Positions 10,171 to 24,429 of a stretch of 64,000 nt of DNA are shown one piece after another (position 1 is the first letter of the stretch; every line of letters begins with the position of its first letter). The stretch is from Mactra quadrangularis (Eukaryota > Mollusca > Bivalvia > Venerida > Mactridae). The stretch is from assembly GCA_025267735.1 (NCBI GenBank), contig CM046298.1, positions 31,099,264 to 31,163,263 on the forward strand. Direction: 5' to 3'. The position numbers and the translations under genes are program-made. Below the pieces are notes generated by a model. That model was not told the origin of the DNA and did no database searches. It was given only the letters and a program-made list of their open reading frames with translations.

Positions 10171-13100
10171 CCTGTACTATATGTCGATATGAGAAATAGA
10201 ACAGATTATCATGGGGGAGACAATCCAGCCGCAAAGTGGTGATCGGATGAACTGTCCATGACACGTGACAAATTTCAGTGCTGGTTTGGCTGGCTGTGAT
10301 CGGTCAATGGCGAAATCGATCTGCCATGTTCAGTACAGTCATATACATGTATAGCCTCCTGTACTATATGTCTTTATGAGAAATAGACCAGATTTTCGGG
10401 GGGAGACAATCCAGCCGCAAAGTGGTGATCTGGTGACCTGTCCATGACACATGACCAATGGCAGTGCTGGTTAGGCTGGCTGTGAGCGTTCAAGCGCCAA
10501 ATCAGTCCGCCATGTTCAGTAGAGTCATGTACATGTATAGGCTACTGTACTATATCTCTATATGAGAAATAGACCAGATTTTCAGAGGGAGACAATCCAG
10601 CCGCAAAGTGGTGATCGGGTGACCTGTCCATGACACATGACCAATGGCAGTGCTGGTTAGGCTGGCTGTGAGCGGTCAAGCGCCAAATCGGTCCGCCATG
10701 TTTAGTAGAGTCATATACATGTATAGGCTATTGTACTATATGTCTATATGAGAAATAAACCAGATTTTCAAAGGGAGACAATCCAGCCGCGAAGTGGTGA
10801 TCGGGTGACCTGTCAATAACACATGACCATTGGCAGTGCTGGTTTGGCTGGCTGTGAGTGGTCAAGCGCGAAATCGGTCTGCCATGTTCAGTAGAGTCAT
10901 ATACATGTATAGCCTACTGTACTATATGTCTAAATGAGAAATAGACCAGATTTTTAGGGAGACACAATCCAGCCGCAAAGTGGTGATCGGGAGACCTGTC
11001 CATGACACGTGACCAATGGCAGTGCTGGTTAGGCTGGCTGTGAGCGGTCAAGCGAGAAATCAATCCACATGTTCTGTAGAGGCATATACATGTATAGCCT
11101 ACTATACTATATGTCTATATGAGAAATGGACCAGATTTTCATGGGGGAGACAATCCAGCCGCAAAGTGGTGATCTGGTGACCTGTCCCTGACATGTGACC
11201 AATGGCAGTACTGTTTAGGCTGGCTGTGAGCGGTCAAGCGCGAAATCGGTCTGCCATGTTCAGTAGAGTCATATACATGTATAGCCTACTCTACTATATG
11301 TCTAAATGAGAAATATACCAGATTTTCAGGGGGAGACAATCCGGCCGCAAAGTGGTGATCGGGTGACCTGTCCATGACACGTGACCAATGGAAGTGCTGG
11401 TTATGCTGGCAGTGAGCGGTCAAGCGCGAAATCTGTCCGCCATGTTCAGTAGAATCATATGCATGTATAGGATACTGTATTATATGTCTATATGAGAAAT
11501 AGACCAGATTTTCAGGGGGAGACAATCTAGCCGCAAAGTGGTGATCGGGTGAGCTGTCCATGACATGTGACCAATGCCAGTGCTGGTTAGGCTGGCTGTG
11601 AGCGTTCAAGCGCGAATTCGGTCCGCCATGTTCAGTAGAGTCATATTCATGTATAGGCTATTGTATTATACATGAATGTCTATGTGAGAAATAGACCAGA
11701 TTTTCAGGGGAGACAATCCAGCCGCAAAGTGGTGATCGGGTGACCTGTCCATAACACGTGACCAATGGTGGTGCTGGTTAGGCTGGCTGTGAGCGATCAA
11801 GCGCGAAATCGGTACCCCATGTTCAGTAGAGTCATATACATGTATAGGATACTGTACTATATGTCTATATGAAAAAAATACCAGACTTTCAGGGGGAGAC
11901 AATCCAGTCGCAAAGTGGTGATCGGGTGACCTGTCCATGACACGTGACAAATGGCAGTGCTGGTTAGGCAGGCTGTGAGCGGTCAAGCGTAAAATCGGTC
12001 CCCCTTGTTCAGTAGAGTCATATACATGTATAGGCTACTGTACAATGTGTCTATAAGAGAATTAGACCAGATTTTCATAGGGGAGACAATCCAGCTGCAA
12101 AGTGGTGATCAGATGACCGGTCCATGACACTTGACCAATTTTAGTGCTGGTTTGGCTGGGTGTGAGCGGTCAAGCGCAAAATCGGTCTGCCATGTTCAGT
12201 AGAGTCATGTGCATGTATAAGCTACTGTATTATACATGTATGTCTATATGAGAAGTAGACCAGATTTTCAGGAGGAGACAATCCAGCCGCAGAGTGGTGA
12301 TCCAGTGACCTGTCCATGACACGTGACCAATGGCAGTGCTGGTTATGCTGGCTGTGAGCGGTCAAGCGCGAAATCGGTCCGCCATTTTCAGTATAGTCAT
12401 ATACATGTATTGGCTACTCTACTATATGTCTATATGAGAAATAGACCATATTTTCAGGGGGAGACAATCCAGCCGCAAAGTGGTGATCGGGAGACCTGTC
12501 CATGACACATGACCAATGGCAGTGCTGGTTAAGCTGGCTGTGAGCGGTCAAGCGCGAAATCGATCGGCCATGTTCGGTAGAGGCATATACATGTATAGCC
12601 TACTGTACTATATGTCTATATGAGAAATAGACCAGATTTTCAGGGGGAGACAATCCAGCCGCAAGGTGGTGATCGGGTGACCTGTCCATGACAGGTGACA
12701 AATGACAGTGCTGGTTAGGCTGGCTGTGAGCGGTCAAGCGCGAAAACGGGCCACCATATTCAGTAGAGTCATATACATGTACAGGCTACAGTACAATATG
12801 TCTTTATGAGAAATATACCAGATTTTCAGGGGGAGACAATCCGGCCGCAAAGTGGTAATCGGGTGACCTGTCCATGAAACGTGACCAATGGAAGTGCTGG
12901 TTATGCTGGCAGTGAGCGGTCAAGCGCGAAATCGGTCCGCCATGTTCAGTAGAGTCATATGCATGTATAGGATACTGTACTATATGTCTATATGAGAAGA
13001 AGACCAGATTTTCAGGGGGAGACAATCCAGCTGCAAAGTGGTGATCGGGTGAGCTGTCCATGACATGTGACCAATGCCAGTTCTGGTTAGGCTGGCTGTG

Positions 13101-16100
13101 AGCGTTCACGCGGGAAATCGGTCCGCCATGTTCAGTAGAGTCATATACATGAAAAGGATACTGTACTATATGTCTATATGAGAAAAATACCAGATTTTCA
13201 GGGGGAGACAATCCAGCCGCAAAGTTGTGATCGGGTGACCTGTCCATGACACGTGACAAATGGCAGTGCTGGTTAGGCAGGCTGTGAGCGGTCAAGCGTA
13301 AAATCGGTCCCCCTTGTTCAGTAGAGTCATATACATGTATAGGCTACTGTACTATATGTCTATAAGAGAATTAGACCAGATTTTCATGGGGGAGACAATC
13401 CAGCTGCAAAGTGGTGATCAGATGACCGGTCCATGAGACTTGACCAATTTTAGTGCTGGTTTGGCTTGGTGTGAGCGGTCAAGCGCAAAATCGGTCCGCC
13501 ATGTTCAGTAGAGTCATATACATGTATAGGCTATTGTATTATACATGTATGTCTATATGAGAAATAGACCAGATTTTCAGGGGCAGACAATCCTGCCGCA
13601 AAGTGGTGATCGAGTGACCAGTCCATGACACGTGACCATTTGCAGTGCTGGTTAGGTTGGCTGTGAGCGGTCAAGCGCGAAATCGGTCCACATGTTCAGT
13701 AGAGTCATATACATGTATAGGCTACTGTACTATATGTCTATATGAGAAATAGACAAGAATTTCAGGGGGAGACAATCCAGCCGCAATGTGGTGATCAGGT
13801 GACCTGTCCATGACACATGACCAATGGCAGTTCTGGTTAGGCTGGCTGTGAGCGGTCAAGCATGAAATCGGGCCGCCATGTTCAGTAGAGTCATATACAT
13901 GTATAGGCTACTGAACAGTATGTCTTTATGATAAATAGACCAGATTTTCAGGGGGAGACAATCCAGCCACAAAGTGGTGATTGGGTGACCGGTCCATGAC
14001 ACTTGACCAATTGCAGTGCTGGTTAGGCTGGCTGTGAGCGGTCAACGCGAAATCAGTCCGCCATGTTTAGTACAGTCACATACATGTATAGCCTACTGTA
14101 CTAAATGTCTATATGAGAAATAGACCAAATTTTCATGGGGGAGACAATTCAGCCGCATAGTGGTGATCGGGTGACCTGTCCACGACAAATGACCAATGGC
14201 AGTGCTGGTTAAGCTGGCTGTGAGCGGTCAAGTGCAAAATTGGTCCACCATGTTCAGTACAGTCATATACATGTATAGCCTACTGTACTATACATGTATG
14301 TCTATATGAGAAATAGACCAGATTTTCAGGGGGAGACAATCCAGCCTCAAAATGGTGATCTGGTGACCTGTCCCTGACATGTGACCAATGGCAGTGCTGG
14401 TTAGGCTGGCTGTGAGTGGTCAAGGGCGAAATCAGTCCGCCATGTTCAGTACAGTGATATACATGTATAGCCTCCTGTACGATATGTCGATATGAGAAAT
14501 AGATTAGATTTTCATGGGGGAGACAATCCAGTCGAAAGTGGTGATCGGATGAACTGTCCATGACACGTGACCAATTTCAGTGCTGGTTTGCCTGGCTGTG
14601 AGCAGTCAAGCGCGAAATCGGGCCGCCATGTTTAGTACCATCATATACATGTATAGCCTACTGTACTATATGTCTATATGAGAAATAGACCAGATTTTCG
14701 GGGGGAGACAATCCTGCTGCAAAGTTGTGATCGGGTGACCTGTCCATGACACATGACCAATGGCAGTGCTGGTTAGGCTGGCTGTGAGTGGTCAAGCGCG
14801 AAATCGGTCCGCCATGTTCTGTAGAGTCATATACATGTATAGGCTACTGTATTATACATGTATGTCTATATGAGAAATAGACCAGATTTTCAGGGGCAGA
14901 CAATCCTGCCGCAAAGTGGTGATCGAGTGACCAGTCCATGACACGTGACCATTTGCAGTGCTGGTTAGGTTGGCTGTGAGCGGTCAAGCGCGAAATCGGT
15001 CCACATGTTTAGTAGAGTCATATACATGTATAGGCTACTGTACTATATGTCTATATGAGAAATAAACCAGATTTTCAGGGGGAGACAATCAAGCCGCAAA
15101 GTGGTGATCAGGTGACCTGTCCATGACACGTGACCAATGGCAGTTCTGGTTAGGCTGGCTGTGAGCGGTCAAGCATGAAATCGGGCCGCCATGTTCAGTA
15201 GAGTCATATACATGTATAGGCTACTGAACAGTATGTCTTTATGATAAATAGACCATATTTTCAGGGGGAGACAATCCAGCCACAAAGTGGTGATCGGCTG
15301 ACCGGTCCATGACACGTGACCAATTGCAGTGCTGGTTAGGCTGGCTGTGAGCGGTCAAGCGCGAAATCGGTCCACATGTTTAGTAGAGTCATATACATGT
15401 ATAGCCTACTGTACTAAATGTCTATATGAGAAATAGACCAGATTTTCAGGGGGAGACAATCAAGCCGCAAAGTGGTGATCAGGTGACCTGTCCATGACAC
15501 GTGACCAATGGCAGTTCGGGTTAGGCTGGCTGTGAGCGGTCAAGCATGAAATCGGGCCGCCATGTTCAGTAGAGTCATATACATGTATAGGCTACTGAAC
15601 AGTATGTCTTTATGATAAATAGACCAGATTTTCAGGGGGAGACAATCCAGCCACAAAGTGGTGATCGGCTGACCGGTCCATGACACGTGACCAATTGCAG
15701 TGCTGGTTAGGCTGGCTGTGAGCGGTCAAGCGCAAAATTGGTCCACCATGTTCAGTACAGTCATATACATGTATAGCCTACTGTACTATACATGTATGTC
15801 TATATGAGAAATAGACCAGATTTTCAGGGGGAGACAATCCAGCCTCGAAGTGGTGATCTGGTGACCTGTCCCTGACATGTGACCAATTTCAATGCTGGTT
15901 TGGCTGGCTGTGAGCGGTCAAGCGCCAAATCAGTCCGCCATGTTCAGTACAGTCATATACATGTATAGCCTCCTGTACTATATGTCGATATGAGAAATAG
16001 ACCAGATTTTCATGGGGGAGACAATCCAGCCGCAAAGTGGTGATCGGGTGACCTGTCCATGACACATGACCAATGGCAGTGCTGGTTAGGCTGGCAGTGA

Positions 16101-19100
16101 GCGGTCAAGCGCCAAATCGGTCCGCCATGTTCAGTACAGTCATATACATGTATAGGCTACTGTACTATATGTCTATATGAGAAATAGACCAGATTTTCAG
16201 GGGGAGACAATCCAGCCTCAAAGTGGTGATCAAGTGACCTGTCCATGACACGTGACCAATGGCAGTTCTGGTTAGGCTGGCTGTGAGCGGTCAAGCATGA
16301 AATCGGGCCGCCATGTTCAGTAGAGTCATATACATGTATAGGCTACTGAACAGTATGTCTTTTTGATAAATAGACCAGATTTTCAGGGGGAGACAATCCA
16401 GCCACAAAGTGGTGATCGGGTGACCGGTCCATGACACTTGACCAATTTTAGTGCTGGTTTGGCTGGGTGTGAGTGGTCAAGCGCAAAATCGGTCCGCCAT
16501 GTTCAGTAGAGTCATATACATGTATAGGCTACTGTATTATACATGTATGTCTATATGAGAAATAGACCAGATTTTCAGGGGGAGACAATCCAGCCGCAAA
16601 GTGTTGATCCGGTGACCTGTCCATGACACGTGACCAATGGCAGTGCTGGTTAGGCTGGCTGTGAGCGGTCAAGCGCGAAATCAGTCCGCCATGTTCAGTA
16701 GAGTCATATACATGTATTGGCTACTCTACTATATGTCTATATGAGAAATAGACCATATTATCAGTGGGAGACAATCAAGCCGCAAAGTGGTGATCGAGTG
16801 ACCTGTCCATGACACGTGACCAATTGCAGTGCTGGTTAGGCTGGCTGTGAGCGGTCAACACAAAATCGGTCCGCCATGTTTATTACAGTCATATACATGT
16901 ATAGCCTACTGTACTAAATGTCTATATGAGAAATAGACCAGATTTTCATGGGGGAGACAATCTAGCCGCATAGTGGTGATCGGGTGACCTGTCCATGACA
17001 CATGACCAATGGCAGTGCTGGTTAGGCTGGCTGTGAGCGGTTAAGCGCAAAATCGGGCCGCCATGTTCAGTAGAGTTATATACATGTATAGGCTACTGAA
17101 CAGTATGTCTTTATGATCAATAGACCAGATTTTCAGGGGGAGACAATCCAGCCACAAAGTGGTGATCGGGTGACCAGTCCATGACACGTGACCAATTGCA
17201 GTGCTGGTTAGGCTGGCTGTGAGTGGTCAACGCGAAACGGTCCACCATGTTAAGTACAGTCATATACATGTATAGCCTATTGTACTAGATATCTATATGA
17301 GAAATAGACCAGATTTTCATGGGGGAGACAATCCAGCCTCAAAATGGTGATCTGGTGACCTGTCCCTGACATGTGACCAATGGCAGTGCTGGTTATGCTG
17401 GCTGTGAGTGGTCAAGGGCGAAATCAGTCCTCCATGTTCAGTACAGTCATATACATGTATAGCCTCCTGTACTATGTGTCGATATGAGAAATAGACCAGA
17501 TTTTCATGGGGGAGACAATCCAGCGGCAAAGTGGAAATCGGATGAACTGTCCATGACACATGACCAATTTCAGTGCTGGTTTGGCTGGCTGTGAGCGGTC
17601 AATGGCGAAATCGGTCCGCCATGTTCAGTACAGTCATATACATGTATAGGATACTGTACTATTTGTCTATATGAGAAATAGACCAGATTTTCTGGGGGAG
17701 ACAATCCAGCCGCAAAGTGGTGATCGGGTGACCTGTCCATGACACATGACCAATGGCAGTGCTGGTTAGGCTGGCTGTGAGCGGTCAAGCGCGAAATCGG
17801 TCCGCCATGTTTAGTAGAGTCATATACATATATAGGCTATTGTACTATATGTCTATATGAGAAATAGACCAGATTTTCAGGGGGAGACAATCCAGCCGCG
17901 ATGTGGTGATCGGGTGACCTGTCCATGACACATGACCAATGGCAGTGCTGGTTAGGCTGGCTGTGAGTGGTCAAGCGCAAAATTGGTCCGCCATGTTCAG
18001 TACAGTCATATACATGTATAGCCTACTGTACTAAATGTCTATATGAGAAATAGACCAGATTTTATGGGAGAGACAATCCAGCCGCAAAGTGGTGATCCAG
18101 AGACCTGTCCATGACACGTGACCAATGGCAGTGCTGGTTAGGCTGGCTGTGAGCGGTCAAGCGCAAAATTGGTCCGCCATTTTCAGAACAGTCATATACA
18201 TGTATAGCCTAATGTACTAAAAGTCTATAATGAGAAATAGACCAGATTTTTAGGGAGAGACAATCCAGCCGCAAAGTGGTGATCGAGAGATCTGTCCATG
18301 ACATGTGACCAATGGCAGTGCTGGTTAGGCTGGCTGTGAGTGGTCAAGCGCGAAATCAGTCCGCCATGTTCAGTACAGTCATGTACATGTATAGCCTACT
18401 GTACTATACATGTATGTCTATATGAGAAATAGACCAGATTTTCATGGGGGAGACAAACCAGCTGCAAAGTGGTGATCAGATGACCGGTCCATGACACTTG
18501 ACCAATTTTAGTGCTGGTTTGGTTGGGTGTGAGCGGTCAAGCACAAAATCGGTCCGCCATGTTCAGTAGAGTCATGTACATGTATAGGCTACTGTATTAT
18601 ACATGTATGTCTATATGAGAAATAGACCAGATTTTCAGGGGTAGACAATCCAGCCGCAAAGTGGTGATCCGGTGACCTGTCCATGACACGTGACTAATGG
18701 CAGTGCTGGTTAGGCTGGCTGTGAGCGGTCAAGCACGAAATCGGTCCGCCATGTTCAGTAGAGTCATATACATGTATAGGCTACTGTATTATACATGTAT
18801 GTCTATATGAGAAATAGACCAGATTTTCAGCGGCAGACAATCCTGCTGCAAAGTGGTGATCGAGTGACATGTCCATGACACATGACAAATTGCAGTGCTG
18901 GTTAGGCTGGCTGTGAGGGGTCAACGCGAAATCGGTCCGCCATGTTTAGTACAGTCATATACATGTATAGCCTACTGTACTAAATGTCTATATGAGAAAT
19001 AGACCAGATTTTCATGGGGGAGACAATCCAGCCGCATAGTGGTGATCGAGCAACCTGTCCATGACACATGACCAATGGCAGTGCTGGTTAGGCTGGCTGT

Positions 19101-21079
19101 GAGTGGTCAAGCGCAAAATTGGTCCACCATGTTCAGTACAGTCATATACATGTATAGCCTACTGTACTATACATGTACGTCTATATGAGAAATAGACCAG
19201 ATTTTCAGGGGGAGACAATCCAGCCTCAAAATGGTGATCTGGTGACCTGTCCCTGACATGTGACAAATGGCAGTGCTGGTTAGGGTGGCTGTGAGTGGTC
19301 AAGGGCGAAATCAGTCCTCCATGTTCAATACAGTCATATACATGTATAGCCTCCTGTACTATATGTCGATATGAAGAATAGACCAGATTTTCATGGGGGA
19401 GACAATCCAGCCGAAAGTGGTAATCGGATGAACTGTCCATGACACATGACCAATTTCAGTGCTGGTTTGGCTGGCTGTGAGCGGTCAAGCGCAAAATTGG
19501 TCCGCCATGTTCAGTAGAGTCATATACATGTATAGGCTACTGTAATAAAGGTCTATATGAGAAATAGACCAGATTTTCGGGAGGAGACAATCCCGCCGCA
19601 AAGTGGTGATCGGGTGACCTGTCCATGACACATGACCAATGGCAGTGCTGGTTAGGCTGGCTGTCAGCGGTCAAGCGCCAAATCAGTCTGCCATGTTCAG
19701 TAGAGTCATATACATGTATAGGCTACTGTACTATATGTCTATATGAGAAATAGACCAGATTTTCAGGGGGAGACAATCCAGCCGCAAAGTGGTGATCGGG
19801 TGACCTGTCCATGACACATGACCAATGGCAGTGCCGGTTACGCTGGCTATCAGCAGTCAAGCGCGAAATTGGTCCGCCATGTTTAGTAGAGTCATATACA
19901 TGTATAGGCTATTGTACTATATGTCTATATGAGAAATAGACCAGATTTTTAAAGGGAGACAATCCAGCCAAGAAGTGGTGATCGGGTGACCTGTCAATAA
20001 CACATGACCAATGGCAGTGCTGGTGAGGCTGGCTGTGAGCGGACAAGCGCAAAATCGGTCCGCCATGTTCAGTAGAGTCATATACATGTATAGGATACTG
20101 TACTATCTGTCTATATGAGAAATATACCAGATTTTCAGGGGGAGACAATCCAGCCGCAATGTGGTGATCGGGTGACCTGTCCATGACACGTGACCAATGG
20201 CAGTGCTGGTTAGGCTGGCTCTGAGCGGTCAAGCGCAAAATTGGTCCCCTATGGTCAGTAGAGTCATATACATGTATAGGCTATTTTTCTATATGTCTAT
20301 ATGAGAATTAGACCAGATTTTCATGGGGAGACAATCCATACGCAAAGTGGTGATCAGGTGACCTGTCCATGACACGTGACCAATGGCAGTGCTGGTTAGG
20401 CTGGCTGTGAGCGGTCAAGCGCAAAATTGGTCCGCCATGTTCAGAACAGTCATATACATGTATAGGCTACTGAACTAAAGGTCTATATGAGAAATAGACT
20501 ATATTTTTAGGGAGAGACAATCCAGCCGCAAAGTGGTGATCGGATGAACTGTCCATGACACGTGACCAATTTCAGTGCTTGTTTGGCTGGCTGTGAGCGG
20601 TCAAGCGCAAAATTGGTCCGCCATGTTCAGAACAGTCATATACATGTATAGGCTACTGTAATAAAGGTCTATATGAGAAATAGACCATATTTTCAGGAGG
20701 AGACAATCCAGCCGCAAATTGGTGATCGGATGAACTGTCCATGACAAATGACCAATTTCAGTGCTGGTTTGGTTGGCTGTGAGGGGTCAACGCGCAAAAT
20801 CGGTCCGCCATGTTCAGAACAGTCATATACATGTATAGCCTACTGTACTAAATGTCTATATGAGAAATAGACCAGATTTTTAGGGAGAGTCAATCCAGCC
20901 GCAAAGTGGTGATCGGGAGACCTGTCCATGACACGTGACCAATGGCAGTGCTGGTTAGGCTGGCTGTGAGTGGTCAAGCGAGAAATCAATCCACATGTTC
21001 AGTAGAGGCATATACATGTATAGCCTACTATACTATATGTCTATATGAGAAATAGACCAGATTTTAATGGGGGAGACAA

Positions 21080-21835
21080 TCCAGCCGCAAAGTGGTGATC
21101 TGGTGTCCTGTCCCTGACATGTGACCAATGGCAGTGCTGGTTAGGCTGGCTGTGAGGAATCAAGCGCGAAATCGGTCTGCCATGTTCAGTAGAGTCATAT
21201 ACATGTATAGCCTACTGTACTATATGTCTAAATGAGAAATAGACCAGATTTTTAGGGGGGAACAATCCAGCCGCAAAGTGGTGATCGGATGAACTGTCCA
21301 TGACACGTGACCAATTTCAGTGCTGGTTTGGCTGGCTGTGAGCGGTCAAGTGCGAAATAGGTCCGCCATGTTCAGTACAGTCATATACATGTATAGCCTA
21401 CTGTACTTTACATGTATGTCTATATGAGAAATAGACCAGATTTTCAGGGGGAGACAATCCAGCCGCAAAGTGGTGATCTGGTGTCCTGTCCCTGACATGT
21501 GACCAATGGCAGTGCTGGTTAGGCTGGCTGTGAGGAATCAAGCGCGAAATCGGTCTGCCATGTTCAGTAGAGTCATATACATGTATAGCCTACTGTACTA
21601 TATGTCTAAATGAGAAATAGACCAGATTTTTAGGGGGGAACAATCCAGCCGCAAAGTGGTGATCGGATGAACTGTCCATGACACGTGACCAATTTCAGTG
21701 CTGGTTTGGCTGGCTGTGAGCGGTCAAGTGCGAAATAGGTCCGCCATGTTCAGTACAGTCATATACATGTATAGCCTACTGTACTTTACATGTATGTCTA
21801 TATGAGAAATAGACCAGATTTTCAGGGGGAGACAA
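21080..21835. repeat. Tandem 378-bp dimer duplication within satellite A
   Basis: The landmark GATCTGGTGTCCTGTCCCTG begins at 21097 and again at 21475, a step of 378 (186 + 192). By eye the two copies are identical, including rare variants such as TGTGAGGAATCAAG and AGGGGGGAACAATCC. This is a very recent unequal exchange or slippage of a two-monomer unit. Confidence 0.85.
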
Positions 21836-24429
21836 TCCAGCCGCAAAGTGGTGATTAGGTGACCTGTCCAAGACACGTGACCAATGGCAGTGCTGGTAAG
21901 AAGGGCTGTGAGTGGTCAAGCATGAAATCGGACCGCCATGGTCCATAGAGTCATATACATGTATAGGCTGATGAACAGTATGTCTTTATGATAAATAGAC
22001 CAGATTTTCAGGGGGAGACAATCCAGCCAAAAAGTGGTGAACGGGTGACCTGTCCATGACACATGACCAATGGCAGAGCAGGTTAGGCTGGCTGTGACCG
22101 GTCAACGCCTAATCGGTCCACCATGTTCAGTACAGTAATATACATGTATAGGCTACTGTAATATATGTCTATATGAGAAATAGACCATATTTTCAGGGGA
22201 GACAATCCAGCCGCAAAGAGGTGATCGGGTGACCAGTCCATGACACATGACAAATAGCAGTGCTGGTTAGGCTGGCTGTGAGCGGTCAAGCGCGAAATCG
22301 GTCCGCCATGTTCAGTACAGTCATATACATGTATAGCCTACTGCACTAAATGACTATTTGAGAAATCGACCAGATTTTCAGGGAGAGACAATCCAGCCGC
22401 AAAGTGGTGATCAGGCGACCTGTCCATGACATGTGACCAATGGCAGTGCTGGTTAGGATGGCTGTGAGCGGTCAAGCGCGAAATCGGTCCGCCATATTCA
22501 GTAGAGTCATATATATGTTTAGGCTACTGTACTATATGTCTATGTGAGAAATATACCAGATATTCAGGGGGAGACAATCCAGCCGCAAAGTGGTGATCGG
22601 GTGACCTGTCCATGACACATGACCAATGGCAGTGCTGGTTAGGCTGGCTGTTAGCAGTCAAGCGCGAAATCGGTCTACATGTTCAGTAGAGTCATGTACA
22701 TGTATAGGCTACTGTACTATATGTCTATATGAGAAATAGACCAGATTTTCAGGGGGAGACAATCCAGCCGCAAAGTGGTGATCGGGTGACCTGTCCATGA
22801 CACATGACCAATGGCAGTGCTGGTTAGGCTGGCTGTGAGCGGTCAAGCGCGAAATCGGTCCGCCATGTTCAGTAGAGTCATATACATGTATAGGCTACTG
22901 TACTATATGTCTATATGAGGAATAGACCAGATTTTCAGGGGTAGACAATTCCGCCGCAAAGTGGTGATTTCCAGTGACCTGTCCATAACACGTGACCAAT
23001 GGCAGTGCTGGTTAGGCTGGTTGTAAGCAGTCAAGCATGAAATCGGTCTGCCATGTCCAGTAGAGTCATATACATGTATAGCCTACTGTACTATATGTCT
23101 AAATGAGAAATAGACCAGATTTTCAGGGGGAGACAATCCAGCCGCAAAGTGGTGATCGGGTGACCAGTCCATGACACGTGACCAATGGCAGTGCTGGTTA
23201 GGCTGGCTGTGAGCGGTCAAGCGTGAAATCCGTTCGCCATGTTCCGTAGAGGCATATACATGTATAGCCTACTGTACTATACATGTATGTCTATATGAGA
23301 AATAGACCAGATTTTCAGGGGCAGACAATCCAGCCGCAAAGTGGTGATCAGTTGACCAGTCCATGACACGTGCCCAATGGCAGTGCTTGTTAAGCAGGCT
23401 ATGAGCGGTCAAGCGCAAAATCGGGACACATGTTCAGTAGAGTCATATACATGTATAGGCTACTGAACAGTATGTCTTTATGATAAATAGACCAGATTTT
23501 CAGGGGGAGACAATCCAGCCCCAAAGTGGTGATCGGGTGACCTGTCCATGACACGTGACCAATGGCAGTGCTGGTTAGGCTGGCTGTGAGCGGTCAACAC
23601 CTAATCGGTCCGCCATGTTCAGTACTGTCATATACATGTATAGCCTACTGTACTAAATTTCTATATGAGAAATAGACCAGATTTTCATGGGGGAGACAAT
23701 CCAGCCGCAAAGTGGTGATCGGGTGACCTTTCCATGACACATGATCAATGGCAGTGCTGGTAAGGTTGGCTGTGAGCGGTCAAGCGCAAAATTGGTCCAC
23801 CATGTTCAGTTCAGTCATATACATGTATAGCCTACTGTACTGTACATGTAAGTCTATATGAGAAATAGAACAGATTTTCAGGGGGAGACAATCCAGCCGC
23901 AAAGTGGTGATCTGGTGTCCTGTCCCTGACATGTGACCAATGGCAGTGCTGGTTAGTCTGGCTGTAAGTGGTCAAAAGCGAAATCAGTCCGCCATATTCA
24001 GTAAAGTCATATACATGTATAGCCTCCTGTACTATATGTCAATATGAGAAATAGACCAGATTTTCAGGGAGAGACAATCCAGCCGCAAAGTGGTGATCGG
24101 GTGACCTGTCAATAACACAAGACCAATGACAGTGCTTGTTAGACTGGCTGTGAGCATTCAAGCGCAAAATCGGTCCGCCATAATCAGTAGAGTAATATAC
24201 ATGTTTAGGATACTGTATTATACAATGTATGTTTATATGAAAAAAAGACCTGATTTTCAGGGGGAGACAATCCAGCCGCAAAGTGGTGATTGGATGACCT
24301 ATCCATCACACATGACCAATGGCAGTGCTAGTTAGGATGGCTGTGAGCGGTCAAGCGCGAAATCGGTCTGCCATGTTCAGTACAGTCATATACATGTATA
24401 GCCTACTGTACTATATGTCTATATGAGAA

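Noticed and set aside
12804..13295. Long minus-strand frames in satellite A (up to 163 codons; repeats of a His/Ser/Pro-rich 62-residue unit)
   Set aside because: The 186-bp period is divisible by three, so a stop-free monomer frame continues through neighbours. Frames start and stop with random mutations, monomers show indels, and no domain is present.
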